Counted from the stretch's first letter, positions 42,346 through 52,826 are shown. The stretch: 64,000 bases of DNA from Rodentibacter genomosp. 2 (GCA_001999425.1 MLHP01000013.1:124001-188000), one strand, 5' to 3'. The notes: a model not told the origin generated them from the sequence alone. Numbers and translations: made by a program.

Positions 42346-43530
42346 CTATTTTTTCGTCAATTTTCGCACCACGGTGGTTAAACCAAAGGTGAAAGCAATA
42401 ACAGGAAAAGTTACTCCTAATTCGGTTTCCCATTCTTGCCACATTAAAACACGATAAATGACAAAGCCAATAAACCAAATAGCTAAACCTATAACATCAA
42501 TATTTTTCTGAGGTTCGCTTTGTTTAAATACAAAGAAATCAGCAATCAATACCCCTATCATAGGAGCGAACACCGATCCGATAAAAAAGAGAAAATGCTC
42601 ATATTGTGTAACCGGCAGCATCGTTGCAAGAATAATACCGGTAATCACAGTGAGAATTGAAACCCATTTCACACTCAATTTAGAGTAAATATTATTCAAA
42701 CTCATTCCCGTGGAATATGCCGGTAATGCTGTATTGATCATGGTTGATGTGACAACAATCAGTACGCCAACGATACTGATTCCGGATAATGCCAAAATTT
42801 GAGCGATTTCCGATTTTCCGCTTACAAGCGCGGCCCCCAATCCAATGGAGTACATCCAGCAGCTTGTGACAGTATAGGCGAGAGTTGAAAGTGCGGTTGT
42901 TTTTAACGGTGTTTTTGTGTGTTTTGTATGATCGGAAACAACCGGAATCCAAGATAACGGCATAATGGCTGCAATTTCTACCGCAGTACCGAACTTAATA
43001 TGATGTAGCTCTTCCAACAGCGGGATAAAATCACGGCTAATGATTTGCAATGTTAACCAAAGCATTAATAAAAACATCGTCACCAAAGACAGGCTTTTTA
43101 TCACACCAAGATTGGTAAATCCCATTAATAACCAGACTATGATGAGTACACCTAATCCAACGGTAAATAAGGGGAAAAATGCATTTTGTGCATCCTGTTG
43201 ATTCAAAATAGAGATCACCTCCGCCCCCATATAAATCATTACGGCAGTCCAACCGATAAGCTGCATCGCATTGAGCACGGAGAAAAGTATCGAACCTTTT
43301 TGACCATAAGAAATCTGCACGGTTTGCATTGCACTTTTTTGTGTTTTGGCACCAATGAAGCCGGCACAAAAGAACATTGCGCCGCCAATAATATGCCCGA
43401 GTAGAATAGCAAGAATCCCTTGTTTCCAACCAAGAGGCGCAAACCAAGTTCCGGTTAAAATTTCAGCCATAGAAATAGCTGCAGTAAACCACACAAGACT
43501 TGCAGTAAGGTTTGAATGTTTGTGTTGCAT
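42346..43530 (-). CDS. cytX: NCS1-family permease, CytX-like (putative hydroxymethylpyrimidine transporter)
   Basis: The 394-residue product has about 12 transmembrane segments of the nucleobase-cation symporter-1 family and matches the CytX type (SMAEILTGTWFAPLGWKQG near the N terminus; ADFFVFKQSEPQ near the C terminus). CytX is predicted to import the thiamin pyrimidine HMP. No THI-box riboswitch is visible upstream and no thi genes are nearby, so cytosine or a related base remains possible. Confidence 0.78.
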   Translation of the reverse strand: MQHKHSNLTASLVWFTAAISMAEILTGTWFAPLGWKQGILAILLGHIIGGAMFFCAGFIGAKTQKSAMQTVQISYGQKGSILFSVLNAMQLIGWTAVMIYMGAEVISILNQQDAQNAFFPLFTVGLGVLIIVWLLMGFTNLGVIKSLSLVTMFLLMLWLTLQIISRDFIPLLEELHHIKFGTAVEIAAIMPLSWIPVVSDHTKHTKTPLKTTALSTLAYTVTSCWMYSIGLGAALVSGKSEIAQILALSGISIVGVLIVVTSTMINTALPAYSTGMSLNNIYSKLSVKWVSILTVITGIILATMLPVTQYEHFLFFIGSVFAPMIGVLIADFFVFKQSEPQKNIDVIGLAIWFIGFVIYRVLMWQEWETELGVTFPVIAFTFGLTTVVRKLTKK

Positions 43531-43599
43531 TTTTTTCTTCCTTTTAGGTTAAGTATTGTTGATTAAAATTTATAATATAGAAAATTCAAAAAGATTAGA

Positions 43600-44517
43600 T
43601 TAAATAGGAATGCTTGAGAAGAATACCAATAAAAGCGGTGGGAGGATATTGGTTACAAATCCAAAAGAAATAGCAATGGGTGTGACTTCTATTCCACCCG
43701 ATTTTTGGATAATGGGCAAAGTACAATCTAATGCGGTCGCACCGGTGATACCAATAGCGGTTGAGCGAAAATGTTGCATAAAAAGCGGTACGATAAATAA
43801 ACTAATAATTTCCCGAGATAAATCATTGAAAAATGCAATACTCCCCTGCACCGGCCCCCACGCATTTGTCAGAACCACACTTGATAAAGAATACCATCCC
43901 ATTCCTGAAGCAAATGCTAAACCCTGAGTAATAGGTATCGTTAAAACCAACGCCGCTATGATCCCACCCAATAAAGAAGTAATGGTAAACACAATACCGG
44001 TTTGAAAACCACGTTTATTAAACAATACTTCTTTTAGTGTGATTCCGTTATTGCGCAGCTGAATACCGACAAAAAAGATTAATACGATCAGCACATAAAG
44101 ATTGATACCCGTTGGTAAAACAAGATAAGTGTTAAATAACCAACCACATAAGATACCTAAAACAACTGAGCCGGAGAGTTTAAAAGAATCAACTAACGAA
44201 TGCCAACGAGAGATGATCTTTCCTTGGGATTTGAGTACAGGTGCCGGATTAAAACGATCATAAATCATTAACCCAATCATATTTGAAGTTAAAATAATCA
44301 TTGAAAGTATCGCTGCTGTTTTACCAATGATGGGTAATTTTGTTTCAAGATCATCAAGCTGACCAAGTAAATATCCCATTAAAAACAGGACAATATACAA
44401 CAGCAACATTACCAGCTGATTAATTCCGGCGATATACTTTTTATTTTCTACTTTCAATAAGTAACCCAATAACATTGGCACTAAAACGATTAATAATCCG
44501 TTTATCATGTCTTGCAT
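43600..44517 (-). CDS. lysO: Lysine exporter LysO
   Basis: The 305-residue product is an inner-membrane protein with about eight helices and matches the LysO (YbjE, DUF340) family, which exports L-lysine. An N-terminal half (LVPMLLGYLLKVE) and C-terminal half (GMGWYSLSSVVLT, SGGIEVTPIAISFG) carry the family's conserved polar membrane residues. ATG at 44508 is an alternative start. Confidence 0.88.
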   Translation of the reverse strand: MQDMINGLLIVLVPMLLGYLLKVENKKYIAGINQLVMLLLYIVLFLMGYLLGQLDDLETKLPIIGKTAAILSMIILTSNMIGLMIYDRFNPAPVLKSQGKIISRWHSLVDSFKLSGSVVLGILCGWLFNTYLVLPTGINLYVLIVLIFFVGIQLRNNGITLKEVLFNKRGFQTGIVFTITSLLGGIIAALVLTIPITQGLAFASGMGWYSLSSVVLTNAWGPVQGSIAFFNDLSREIISLFIVPLFMQHFRSTAIGITGATALDCTLPIIQKSGGIEVTPIAISFGFVTNILPPLLLVFFSSIPI

Positions 44518-44606
44518 GATGGCTTTCCTTTGGCAATAAATCTTGTCTAGGATACTTTTTTTATTAATAGGATCAAGTTATTCAATATAAAATAACGTTA
44601 AGTAAC

Positions 44607-45671
44607 CTATCGTTTTATCCAATAACCTTTCACTCTATTTTGGTTCGCAGACAGCCCCCGTTCGGTCCGTAGATAAAATCTAACCTCTTTTGCATTTTGA
44701 TGTTCAAATGCCCCCCATACATTATCAATCTGCGGTAAAGATTTTAGAACATCAATAATATTTGTCGCATTTGAGGTTGATTGAATATAGTGAATTTTTC
44801 CTACATTACTCATAGCCTCATCCGACAAGTAGCTCTGCTCCGCTTGAGATTGGGTTAAACAAATCACCACAGGGGAAATTGGGTTTTGCCATTTCTCTAA
44901 AATACTTGCTACCGTAGGTAATGCGGTTTCATCACCAATTAATACACAATATCCACTTTGCAAGTGTTCCGTATGCTCATGATATTCTGCACCGGCAGAA
45001 ATTATATCACCAATTTGTAATCCATTTGCCCACATCCCGCCTCGAGTATCGCCATGGAGATAAATATCCACCAAAGCCAAATCATAAAAGTTTTTTTCTC
45101 CACTTTTCAATGCACTTCGTAGGGTATAATAACGGCGGTCTTTGTAAAAAGAATACAGCACTCTTCCTCTTTTTTCCACAGAGAGATAACGAAGTCCCCA
45201 AAGTAATATACGGTGAAAAAGTTTGCCACAAGCCGTTAACTTTGTTGAGAACTCCACTATTTTTGGCATTTTCTCTAACGTTTTTAGGGAAAAATTCCAA
45301 GCTAAACCTATTTCATCAGGAATGGGCACATCGCTTTTTAGTGTTAAACGCAACATATTCGGGGTTACCTTTTCTGTTGCTAAGACTTCAAAATATCGGT
45401 TTGTTTTCGCGTTTAGGGGCTTTCCCAACCTAATTTTTGCAGAATAGGCAAGATATTGTATTTTTTCGTGAGGATCACCAATTTGTAAATTAAAGGGTAC
45501 AAAGTATTTTTTACTATCGGCTAAAATTTCTATTCCATTTTCAAAAACATCATTGAGTTTAACCGTTTTTATATTAGGCGAACAAAATACTTGGCTAATG
45601 TCGAGTAATTCAGCCAAATGATCTTCATTAACGTGTTCGATAAGATCGATTTTATCTTGATTATTAGTCAT
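44607..45671 (-). CDS. Siderophore-interacting protein (FAD-linked ferric reductase) with DUF2470 domain
   Basis: The 354-residue product has an N-terminal DUF2470-type domain (HVNEDHLAELL at 13-23) and then the SIP fold: FAD-binding RYYTLRSAL (about 183-191), DIYLHGDTRGGMWANGLQIGD, and NAD(P)-binding IGDETALPTVASI. SIP proteins reduce ferric siderophores in the cytosol to free the iron. It starts four bases after the permease gene ends. Confidence 0.88.
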   Translation of the reverse strand: MTNNQDKIDLIEHVNEDHLAELLDISQVFCSPNIKTVKLNDVFENGIEILADSKKYFVPFNLQIGDPHEKIQYLAYSAKIRLGKPLNAKTNRYFEVLATEKVTPNMLRLTLKSDVPIPDEIGLAWNFSLKTLEKMPKIVEFSTKLTACGKLFHRILLWGLRYLSVEKRGRVLYSFYKDRRYYTLRSALKSGEKNFYDLALVDIYLHGDTRGGMWANGLQIGDIISAGAEYHEHTEHLQSGYCVLIGDETALPTVASILEKWQNPISPVVICLTQSQAEQSYLSDEAMSNVGKIHYIQSTSNATNIIDVLKSLPQIDNVWGAFEHQNAKEVRFYLRTERGLSANQNRVKGYWIKR

Positions 45672-45674
45672 TTT

Positions 45675-46877
45675 TTAGAATTCCGGTTTTTTAATCATTT
45701 TTGTGATGGTTGAAGAGATAAAAAGTAGAGTAACTAATGTTGAAATAATACAAACGATAACGACACTTACATAGCCAAAATTCTCGGCAAGTTGTAAACA
45801 AAAGACTTTGGCTAAAACAGAAAATAGCATTGCTACTGCAATTTGCACGGTATATGTAATTGTCGGGGTCGTTTGCTTTGAGGCGATATCCATCATGGTG
45901 GAACTATTCGTTGTAAACATTGGTGCGAAGCTTAAATAACAAGCGGTAACAGCAATATAAGCCCAAAATGGTGAAGGATTTCCAGAAGCGAGAGGCAATA
46001 AAGCAAACAGGCTTATCAATTGTACAAAGGTAAAAAGCCGAGAACTGACTTGTCGGCTCAATCGGCGATTGATAGGTATAATAATAACCACCGCGATAAG
46101 TCCTATTATTACCCCATAATTCATCAATAAACCAATTTCCGATAATGTCCAGCCACGATCGACAAGAGCCGGAGAAAGTATGGCAAAGCCACCGGAAAAA
46201 CCGAGAGAGTAAAAAGCAAGCATCAAAAACCATTGCCACTTTCCTTGCCAAAATGTAAAAAGGATTTTCCAACTCTGCATCATTTTGGTCGATTGAGGTA
46301 GTGGAGAAACCTTTTCTTGATAATTCCACACGAGCAAACAAGGTAATAGCGAAAATCCAGCTAGTATTAGTAAACTATTTTGCCAACCTAAATGCGGATA
46401 GAGAATAACCAATCCCCCACCAATTAAATTTCCCATCATCCCACTTGCTATCTGAATGGTATTAATAGTTAAACGGGCTTTCTCTTCAAAAGCACTACAT
46501 GCCAAACCATCAAGAGCTAAATCCTGTGTACCAATTAAAATCACACTTATCAATAACAAACCGAATAATAATGGTAACTGAGTCATTGGCTGAACAAAGC
46601 TGATAAACAGCCAACTCAATGCAATACAGAATTGAATAGGTAAAAGCCACTGACGAAAATGCCCTTTATCAGAAAATCCAAGGTACTCTACCAATGGCGC
46701 CCATAAAAAACGCAATGAGTAGGGTACAATAATCAATTTAAGATAACCAAGTTCCATCAAACTTGCGCCTTGCTGTCGCAAAATCACCACAAGAGTAGTC
46801 GCAATAAAAGCAAATCCTATATGTTGACAAATATAGCTAAACGCAAAAAGCAAGTAAGAAAAATAAGAATTTTGCAT
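45675..46877 (-). CDS. MFS permease of the RhtX/FptX siderophore-uptake type
   Basis: The 400-residue product has 12 predicted transmembrane segments. Its N-terminal half (FIATTLVVILRQQGASLMEL, PYSLRFLWAPLVEY) resembles RhtX/FptX single-component inner-membrane ferrisiderophore permeases and AmpG-like MFS proteins. The placement between a SIP reductase and a PchR-like regulator supports siderophore import. Substrate is not determined. Confidence 0.82.
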   Translation of the reverse strand: MQNSYFSYLLFAFSYICQHIGFAFIATTLVVILRQQGASLMELGYLKLIIVPYSLRFLWAPLVEYLGFSDKGHFRQWLLPIQFCIALSWLFISFVQPMTQLPLLFGLLLISVILIGTQDLALDGLACSAFEEKARLTINTIQIASGMMGNLIGGGLVILYPHLGWQNSLLILAGFSLLPCLLVWNYQEKVSPLPQSTKMMQSWKILFTFWQGKWQWFLMLAFYSLGFSGGFAILSPALVDRGWTLSEIGLLMNYGVIIGLIAVVIIIPINRRLSRQVSSRLFTFVQLISLFALLPLASGNPSPFWAYIAVTACYLSFAPMFTTNSSTMMDIASKQTTPTITYTVQIAVAMLFSVLAKVFCLQLAENFGYVSVVIVCIISTLVTLLFISSTITKMIKKPEF

Positions 46878-46931
46878 AGTGCTGTCAAAAAAGAAGTAAT
46901 GAAAATTCCCTAAAATGAACGGCTTGCTACT

Positions 46932-47753
46932 CTATCTAGTTAGTTGGTTTGGCTTTACTCCGAATGTTTGATAAAACTGTTGGCTAAAACATTCTACCTT
47001 TTTGTAGCCCACAAATTGAGCTGCTTCGGTTACACTCATTCCCCCAAGTAAAGCAAGCTTTGCCCGTTCCATTTTAAGCTGTCTTAAATATTGCATAATG
47101 GTACAGTTATACTGTTGGCGAAACATCTTCTGCAACGTTGTAGGATTACTACAACAAGCTTTTGCAATCTCAGATAGTGTTAGGCAATCAGCTTCTTGGC
47201 TATGTAACAATTCCAATAATTTCGCTAACCGTTTATGGCTTGGTTTACTATCAACCTCAATTAAACGGGCAGGAAAAAGTTGCTGCATAACTTCCAATAA
47301 CAAATTAAACGAAAGATTGTTTAACACAGCCAATTGATATTGTGTTGAATTCTGTTCATTGTGCAATAACTGCGTGATTAATAGAGAAATTGTACTGTTA
47401 ATTTTAAAACGAAGTGGGGAATCGTATTGAGTCAATAATTGCACCATATCTAGAGGAATGCCACTCATCCGCACCCATGATGCCTCAAAAAAGAGCACAA
47501 TTTCTTTTTGCATCTGTCCCGAATAAAAAATCTTTTCCCCTTCCCGTTCATTTTCCCACTGAGGTAAAACAGCTCCCTCACCGGCACTTAGAAAAAGTGT
47601 TTGTGTACCGATAGTTAAATGACTGGTACCCGCCAATGTAAAAATTAGACGTAAACTTGGATGAAAGTGCGTTTTAATGTGGCAACGTGATACAAGGCTA
47701 TGAAGTTCGGTCGATTTGTATGCAAAACCATTATTAAATTCACGGTATTTCAT
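46932..47753 (-). CDS. AraC-family regulator, PchR-like
   Basis: The 273-residue product has a C-terminal AraC double helix-turn-helix (LTLSEIAKACCSNPTTLQKM to the end, about 190-273) with MSVTEAAQFVGYKKVECFSQ as the second helix pair. The N-terminal ligand region resembles PchR, which binds ferrisiderophore and activates uptake genes. The ATG at 47753 (AGG upstream) is preferred to the ORF start at 47813. It is divergent from the receptor gene. Confidence 0.82.
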   Translation of the reverse strand: MKYREFNNGFAYKSTELHSLVSRCHIKTHFHPSLRLIFTLAGTSHLTIGTQTLFLSAGEGAVLPQWENEREGEKIFYSGQMQKEIVLFFEASWVRMSGIPLDMVQLLTQYDSPLRFKINSTISLLITQLLHNEQNSTQYQLAVLNNLSFNLLLEVMQQLFPARLIEVDSKPSHKRLAKLLELLHSQEADCLTLSEIAKACCSNPTTLQKMFRQQYNCTIMQYLRQLKMERAKLALLGGMSVTEAAQFVGYKKVECFSQQFYQTFGVKPNQLTR

Positions 47754-47886
47754 TATACCTAATAACTCGGGTGTTGGATTTCTCCGTGAGTAGAGTTTTG
47801 AGCTTAATATCAATTTACTTTTTCCTTAGGTGGATAAAATTGTCTTTTTCGGGTGTTGGTGATCCACACCTCATATTAAAATAATA

Positions 47887-47906
47887 TAAAAATCGTTATC
47901 ATTTGT
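47887..47906 (+). promoter_or_regulatory. Possible Fur box upstream of the receptor
   Basis: AAAAATCGTTATC matches the GATAATCATTATC half of the Fur consensus at 10 of 13 positions, and ATCGTTATCATTTG gives a further partial hexamer. It lies about 25 bases before the receptor's Shine-Dalgarno, where a Fur operator is expected. Confidence 0.5.
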
Positions 47907-47929
47907 AAATTATCAGAAAAGGGGTAAAA

Positions 47930-50101
47930 ATGAATCCTAAATACTCGCTTTCTACCGTATTCCTTGGCTTACTTCCCTACTATGCAATGGGAAATAACGT
48001 CATACTTGATACTATAGAAATTCAATCTTCTTCCTCAATTAGCAGCTATAACCAAGGGTATGGTGCATTTGGCACGAGTACCGCAACCGGATTGCCCTTA
48101 TTACTAAGGGAAACCCCACAAAATGTGAGTATCATTTCCGCTCAACAAATCAGTGATCAACGGTTAGATACCCTCGGAAAGGCTCTTAATCATGCTGTTG
48201 GGCTCTATTCTGATGTAAAAGGATCCTCAACATCCGGATACTCAGTACTTTATGCTCGTGGTAATCGCGTAAGAAATTTTCAATTAGATGGAATGCCTAG
48301 CAATAACGTAGGATTAGGTGGTAAAGGTCCCGGTGATGAACCTAACGGCTGGGGAGTTTTAAATACAGCACAATATGATCGAATTGAAATTTTACGTGGA
48401 GCAACAGCACTGATGGATGGTTATGGCGAACCAAGTGCCACAATTAGTCTACATCGCAAACGTCCAACAAAAGACCCACAAACAACCATTCGTTTAGATA
48501 GAGGGAATTTTAATCTTTACGGTACAGAAATTGATATATCTTTTCCGCTAAATTCAGATAATTCTATGCGGGGGCGATTTGTTGGAGCCTATACAAAAAC
48601 AAAGACACATCGTGAACGGGCAAATAATCGTAATGGCATGATTTATGGTGTCGTCGAATGGGATGTTTCACCTCAAACAACATTCACCTTAGGCGGAACC
48701 TATCAAATGATGAAAGACCGTAATAGTTCAATGTTTGGTTTAGTATTGTATGACACAACGGGTAATGCCATTCCTGCCCAACGAACGAGTAACGCTACCA
48801 TCAATGGCTCGTATGTTAATTTTAATAATTTAAATCTATTTACCGAATTAAACCATCGCTTTAGCAATAATAACTGGGAACTTAAAGCCCAATATGGTTA
48901 TACGCAAGGGCACCGCGACCAAGTAGCAGGAATTGTGGGTTCTGCTTTTGCTAATCCAACAGTTCCAATGGCTGCAGGAGCAGCGGTAAAAAGTGATGAA
49001 CGCCCCCGCCAACACAATTTTGCTCTCTCATTAAATGGACATTATCAATTATGGGGGCAAGAACACGATGCTATGTTGGGTATAAGTGGTTATCTATTAA
49101 AAAATAATCAACCACGTTATATTCGTCAAATGCTCCGTTTATTTAAATCGCCATCACAACTTGGTAATTTTAACGGTGACTACCCTATGCCGGAATGGAG
49201 CGCCAATGATGAAGATAAAAATAAAATCCATCAAATCGGCGTATATGCTGCAACCCGCTTGCGCCCAACCGATAAACTGTCTTTTATCGTCGGAGGACGC
49301 TACACTCACTTTAAAGTGATAGAAAGCACTCAATATGTCAGTGATGGAAAAAATTCTCAAGGAAGTTTTACCCCCTATTTTGGTGCAGTCTATACTCTTA
49401 ATTCGAATTTCTCCGCATACGGCAGCTATGCCCAAATTTTTAAACCACAAACCAAACGAAATAAGAATAACCAGTATTTGAATTCCGAGAAAGGGAGTAA
49501 TCTTGAATTTGGCTTAAAAAGTGAATTTTTTGACGGCAAACTCAATGGCTCTCTGGCATTTTTTGAAACACGAAAACACAATGTTGGTTTTTGTGCCTCT
49601 TATAGTGCCGGTAACTTAACATGCAATTACTATGATTTTTCACCTCACACCAAAACAAGAGGTTATGAAGTAGAAGTAAATGGGCAAATTAATGATCAAT
49701 GGCTAATGACGGCGGGTTTTAGTCAATCCACGGAAAAACATAACGATGGAAAAATATTTAGAACCGAAGTTCCTCGACGTCAATTTAAACTCTTTACAAG
49801 CTACACTCTGGGTAATTTTACATTTGGTGGTGGAATACGTTGGCAAAGTAAGATTTATGAAGGTAAACCTTGGGGATTACAATCCGGAGCAAGTAATGAA
49901 TTGGTTACTAAAGCACGTCAGATTTCAACCCAAAAATCCTATTCCATAGTAGATTTAATGGTTCACTACCGTTTAAATTCAACAGCTGAATTAGGGCTGA
50001 ATATCGAAAATCTATTTGATAAAACTTATCGAACGAGTGTTAATTCTCATAGCTACGGTTCACCTCGACATATTGTTGGAAGTTTCACACTAAAATTTTA
50101 A
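47930..50101 (+). CDS. TonB-dependent siderophore receptor
   Basis: The 723-residue outer-membrane protein has a signal peptide (about 1-22), a TonB-box-like DTIEIQ (27-32), a plug domain (about 55-165, with RETPQNVSIISAQQISDQ and ARGNRVRNFQLDG), and a 22-strand barrel ending in aromatic LKF. The plug's RIEILRGATALMDG matches FhuE/FptA/FoxA-type siderophore receptors. It lies divergent to the AraC gene. No siderophore biosynthesis genes are near, so it should scavenge a siderophore made by others. Confidence 0.93.
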   Translation: MNPKYSLSTVFLGLLPYYAMGNNVILDTIEIQSSSSISSYNQGYGAFGTSTATGLPLLLRETPQNVSIISAQQISDQRLDTLGKALNHAVGLYSDVKGSSTSGYSVLYARGNRVRNFQLDGMPSNNVGLGGKGPGDEPNGWGVLNTAQYDRIEILRGATALMDGYGEPSATISLHRKRPTKDPQTTIRLDRGNFNLYGTEIDISFPLNSDNSMRGRFVGAYTKTKTHRERANNRNGMIYGVVEWDVSPQTTFTLGGTYQMMKDRNSSMFGLVLYDTTGNAIPAQRTSNATINGSYVNFNNLNLFTELNHRFSNNNWELKAQYGYTQGHRDQVAGIVGSAFANPTVPMAAGAAVKSDERPRQHNFALSLNGHYQLWGQEHDAMLGISGYLLKNNQPRYIRQMLRLFKSPSQLGNFNGDYPMPEWSANDEDKNKIHQIGVYAATRLRPTDKLSFIVGGRYTHFKVIESTQYVSDGKNSQGSFTPYFGAVYTLNSNFSAYGSYAQIFKPQTKRNKNNQYLNSEKGSNLEFGLKSEFFDGKLNGSLAFFETRKHNVGFCASYSAGNLTCNYYDFSPHTKTRGYEVEVNGQINDQWLMTAGFSQSTEKHNDGKIFRTEVPRRQFKLFTSYTLGNFTFGGGIRWQSKIYEGKPWGLQSGASNELVTKARQISTQKSYSIVDLMVHYRLNSTAELGLNIENLFDKTYRTSVNSHSYGSPRHIVGSFTLKF

Positions 50102-50180
50102 CCTATGGAAAAGTAGAAAATTTTACTTATGATCGACACTATGTTTAGACAAACATATTTTTAGAACGTCAGCCAATTAT

Positions 50181-50206
50181 TTGGGCAGGTTTGAATTCCT
50201 GCCCTT
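50181..50206. terminator. Bidirectional terminator between the receptor gene and pepN
   Basis: GGGCAGG and CCTGCCC pair around TTTGAATT and have A/T-rich tracts on both sides. Confidence 0.75.
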
Positions 50207-50216
50207 TGTATTAAAT

Positions 50217-52826
50217 CTATCTCAGCGCCTTCTCAATTTTCTCAAATAAATCTTTGGAAAGATTTTCGACAGTGCTTAAACGTTCCAATGCGCGTTTCAT
50301 TAGCATTTGACGCTGAGTATCATAACGGGCAAAACGAATCAAAGGTTCAATTAATCGAGCAGCAACTTGTGGGTTGCTATCATTGAGTTTAATTAACACA
50401 TCCGTTAAGAAACGATAACCGGAACCACTAATTTCGTGGAAAGCTTTAAGATTTTGGTTGGCAAAACTTCCCACCAAAGCACGAAGACGGTTTGGATTGT
50501 TGAAATTAAAACTTGGGTGATCCATTAGATGATTCACAATTTCCAACACATTTTCATCTGGTCTAGTGGCTTGCAAAGCAAACCATTTATCCATCACCAA
50601 GCCATCGTGTTGCCATTTTTGCTCAAAATCAGCGAGTAAGATATCTCGGCACGCAAGGGAGGCTTTGGTTGCCGCTGTCAGTGCCGCGAGTGTATCCGTC
50701 ATATTATTCGCCACATTATAGTGCTTATGGACGAGACTATTACCAAGCGATGTGTAAGCCAAATAATTTAAACAAAGGTTACGCATTGCACGTAAGGCAA
50801 TACCTTGTTGGCTAATATGATACCCTTCCAAACGAATATGATTGTAGGTTTTAAGCAATTGTTCTTTTAGATATTCAGCAATAGTACGCAGCATAAATTC
50901 ACGGGCTGCCACAATACCGTCGGGATCAATGGTTTTAAAACTTTCGGCAAATTCAATATCCCGTGGTAAGGTAAGAATTAAGGTTGCCAATTCAATATCG
51001 TCCTCACAATTTTCTAACACTTGTAAAAGTGCGGTCAAAATTTGAGGCGAAATTTCAAAATCCTCTCCTTGTTGGAAGTGAGTCACATTACGTCGTAGCT
51101 CGTTAGTAAATAACATCTGTGCCGCGTCCCAACGCACAAAAGCATTTTCGGCAAATTTTAATAAAGTAAGAAGTTGTTCCGTGGTGTAATCGTAATCTAA
51201 CTTCACCGGTGCGGAAAAATCTTCCAACAATGCCGGAACAGGGCGACCATAAATGCCGTGAAATTCAAACACTTGATCTTTTTCCGTAATATTTAATACC
51301 CCGCTTAATGGTGTGCCGTCATACTGGAGCATTTGTTTCGTACCGTCTTGAGCATACAACGCCATTTTTAGTGGAATATGGAGATTGACTTTTTCCATTT
51401 GATCGGCTGTCGGAGGGGTAGATTGAGATACAGTTAAACGATAAGTGTGGGTTTGTTCGTCATAAGCATCGCTAATCAACAATTCCGGGGTGCCTGATTG
51501 ACTATACCAACGGCGGAATTGAGTTAAATCAAGCCCGTTCGCCCGCTCCATTGCAGAGACAAAATCTTCACAGGTAGCGGCTTTGCCATCATTTTCCGCA
51601 ATATATAACGCCATCCCTTTTTGGAACCCTTCCTCGCCCAATAAAATATGCAACATACGGATCACTTCTGCGCCTTTTTCATACACTGTAACCGTATAAA
51701 AGTTATTCATTTCAATGACTTTTTCCGGACGGATCGGATGCGCCATCGGGCCGGCATCTTCGGCAAATTGTGTGGTACGTAAAAATTTCACATTATTGAT
51801 ACGGTTCACCGCACGAGAGCCGGTATCGGAAGAAAATTCTTGATCACGGAATACCGTCAAGCCTTCTTTCAAACTTAATTGGAACCAATCACGACAGGTT
51901 ACACGATTCCCCGTCCAGTTATGGAAATACTCGTGTGCGATCACACTTTCAATAGCAAGATAATCTTCATCCGTTGCTGTTTGTGGATTCGCTAATACAA
52001 ATTTAGAATTGAAAATATTCAAACCTTTATTTTCCATCGCCCCCATATTGAAGAAATCCACTGCAACGATCATATAAATATCCAAATCGTATTCGAGATT
52101 AAAGCGATCTTCATCCCATTTCATGGATTTTTTCAGACTTTCCATCGCCCATCCGGCACGATCAAGATTACCACGATCCACGTAAAGTTCTAACACCACT
52201 TCCCGCCCGCTTTTTGTGGTAAATTTATCTTCCAAAAGATCAAAGTCACCCGCTACTAAGGCAAATAAATAGCTTGGTTTCGGAAAAGGATCACGCCATT
52301 CAACCCAGTGGCGACCGTTGTCTAATTCACCTTCAGCAATACGATTTCCATTGGAAAGTAAGTAAGGATATTTCGTTTTATCTGTGGTGATTTTTGTGCT
52401 GTAACGCGCTAACACATCAGGACGATCCAACATATAAGTAATTTGGCGGAAACCTTCCGCTTCACATTGTGTGCAAATCCCTTCGCCCGATTGATACAAA
52501 CCTTGTAGCGAAGTATTTTCTGCTGGCACAAGAATAGTGACAATTTCTAGCTCAAATTCGACCGCACTTTGATCGCTGAGATCTAACGTTAAACTTTCGC
52601 CGTCTTGTTGATACGCAGTAAAAGGCTTACCATTAAATTTAATGGAGGAAAATTGGAAACTATGACCGTCTAAACGCAAACTTGTTGCGTCGTCATTTAA
52701 TCGTTGGAACTTTGTAGTTGCGGTAACCACAGTGTGATTCGGATCTAATTGAAAATCCAGATGAATGTCTGTAACCGTAAAATCCGGTTTTTTATAATCT
52801 TTTCGATATTTTGCTTTGGCTAACAT
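50217..52826 (-). CDS. pepN: Aminopeptidase N
   Basis: PepN is an M1 zinc aminopeptidase of the cytosol. The 869-residue product has GAMENKGLNIF (about 259-269) and the zinc motif HEYFHNWTGNRVT (about 297-309). The start is ATG at 52826 (GAGCGG upstream), giving MLAKAKYRKDYK, very close to the E. coli start and length (870). It is divergent from purE. Confidence 0.97.
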   Translation of the reverse strand: MLAKAKYRKDYKKPDFTVTDIHLDFQLDPNHTVVTATTKFQRLNDDATSLRLDGHSFQFSSIKFNGKPFTAYQQDGESLTLDLSDQSAVEFELEIVTILVPAENTSLQGLYQSGEGICTQCEAEGFRQITYMLDRPDVLARYSTKITTDKTKYPYLLSNGNRIAEGELDNGRHWVEWRDPFPKPSYLFALVAGDFDLLEDKFTTKSGREVVLELYVDRGNLDRAGWAMESLKKSMKWDEDRFNLEYDLDIYMIVAVDFFNMGAMENKGLNIFNSKFVLANPQTATDEDYLAIESVIAHEYFHNWTGNRVTCRDWFQLSLKEGLTVFRDQEFSSDTGSRAVNRINNVKFLRTTQFAEDAGPMAHPIRPEKVIEMNNFYTVTVYEKGAEVIRMLHILLGEEGFQKGMALYIAENDGKAATCEDFVSAMERANGLDLTQFRRWYSQSGTPELLISDAYDEQTHTYRLTVSQSTPPTADQMEKVNLHIPLKMALYAQDGTKQMLQYDGTPLSGVLNITEKDQVFEFHGIYGRPVPALLEDFSAPVKLDYDYTTEQLLTLLKFAENAFVRWDAAQMLFTNELRRNVTHFQQGEDFEISPQILTALLQVLENCEDDIELATLILTLPRDIEFAESFKTIDPDGIVAAREFMLRTIAEYLKEQLLKTYNHIRLEGYHISQQGIALRAMRNLCLNYLAYTSLGNSLVHKHYNVANNMTDTLAALTAATKASLACRDILLADFEQKWQHDGLVMDKWFALQATRPDENVLEIVNHLMDHPSFNFNNPNRLRALVGSFANQNLKAFHEISGSGYRFLTDVLIKLNDSNPQVAARLIEPLIRFARYDTQRQMLMKRALERLSTVENLSKDLFEKIEKALR

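Noticed and set aside
43531-43599. THI-box (TPP) riboswitch before the CytX-like permease
   Set aside because: The conserved CTGAGA and related TPP motifs are not present in the short upstream region.
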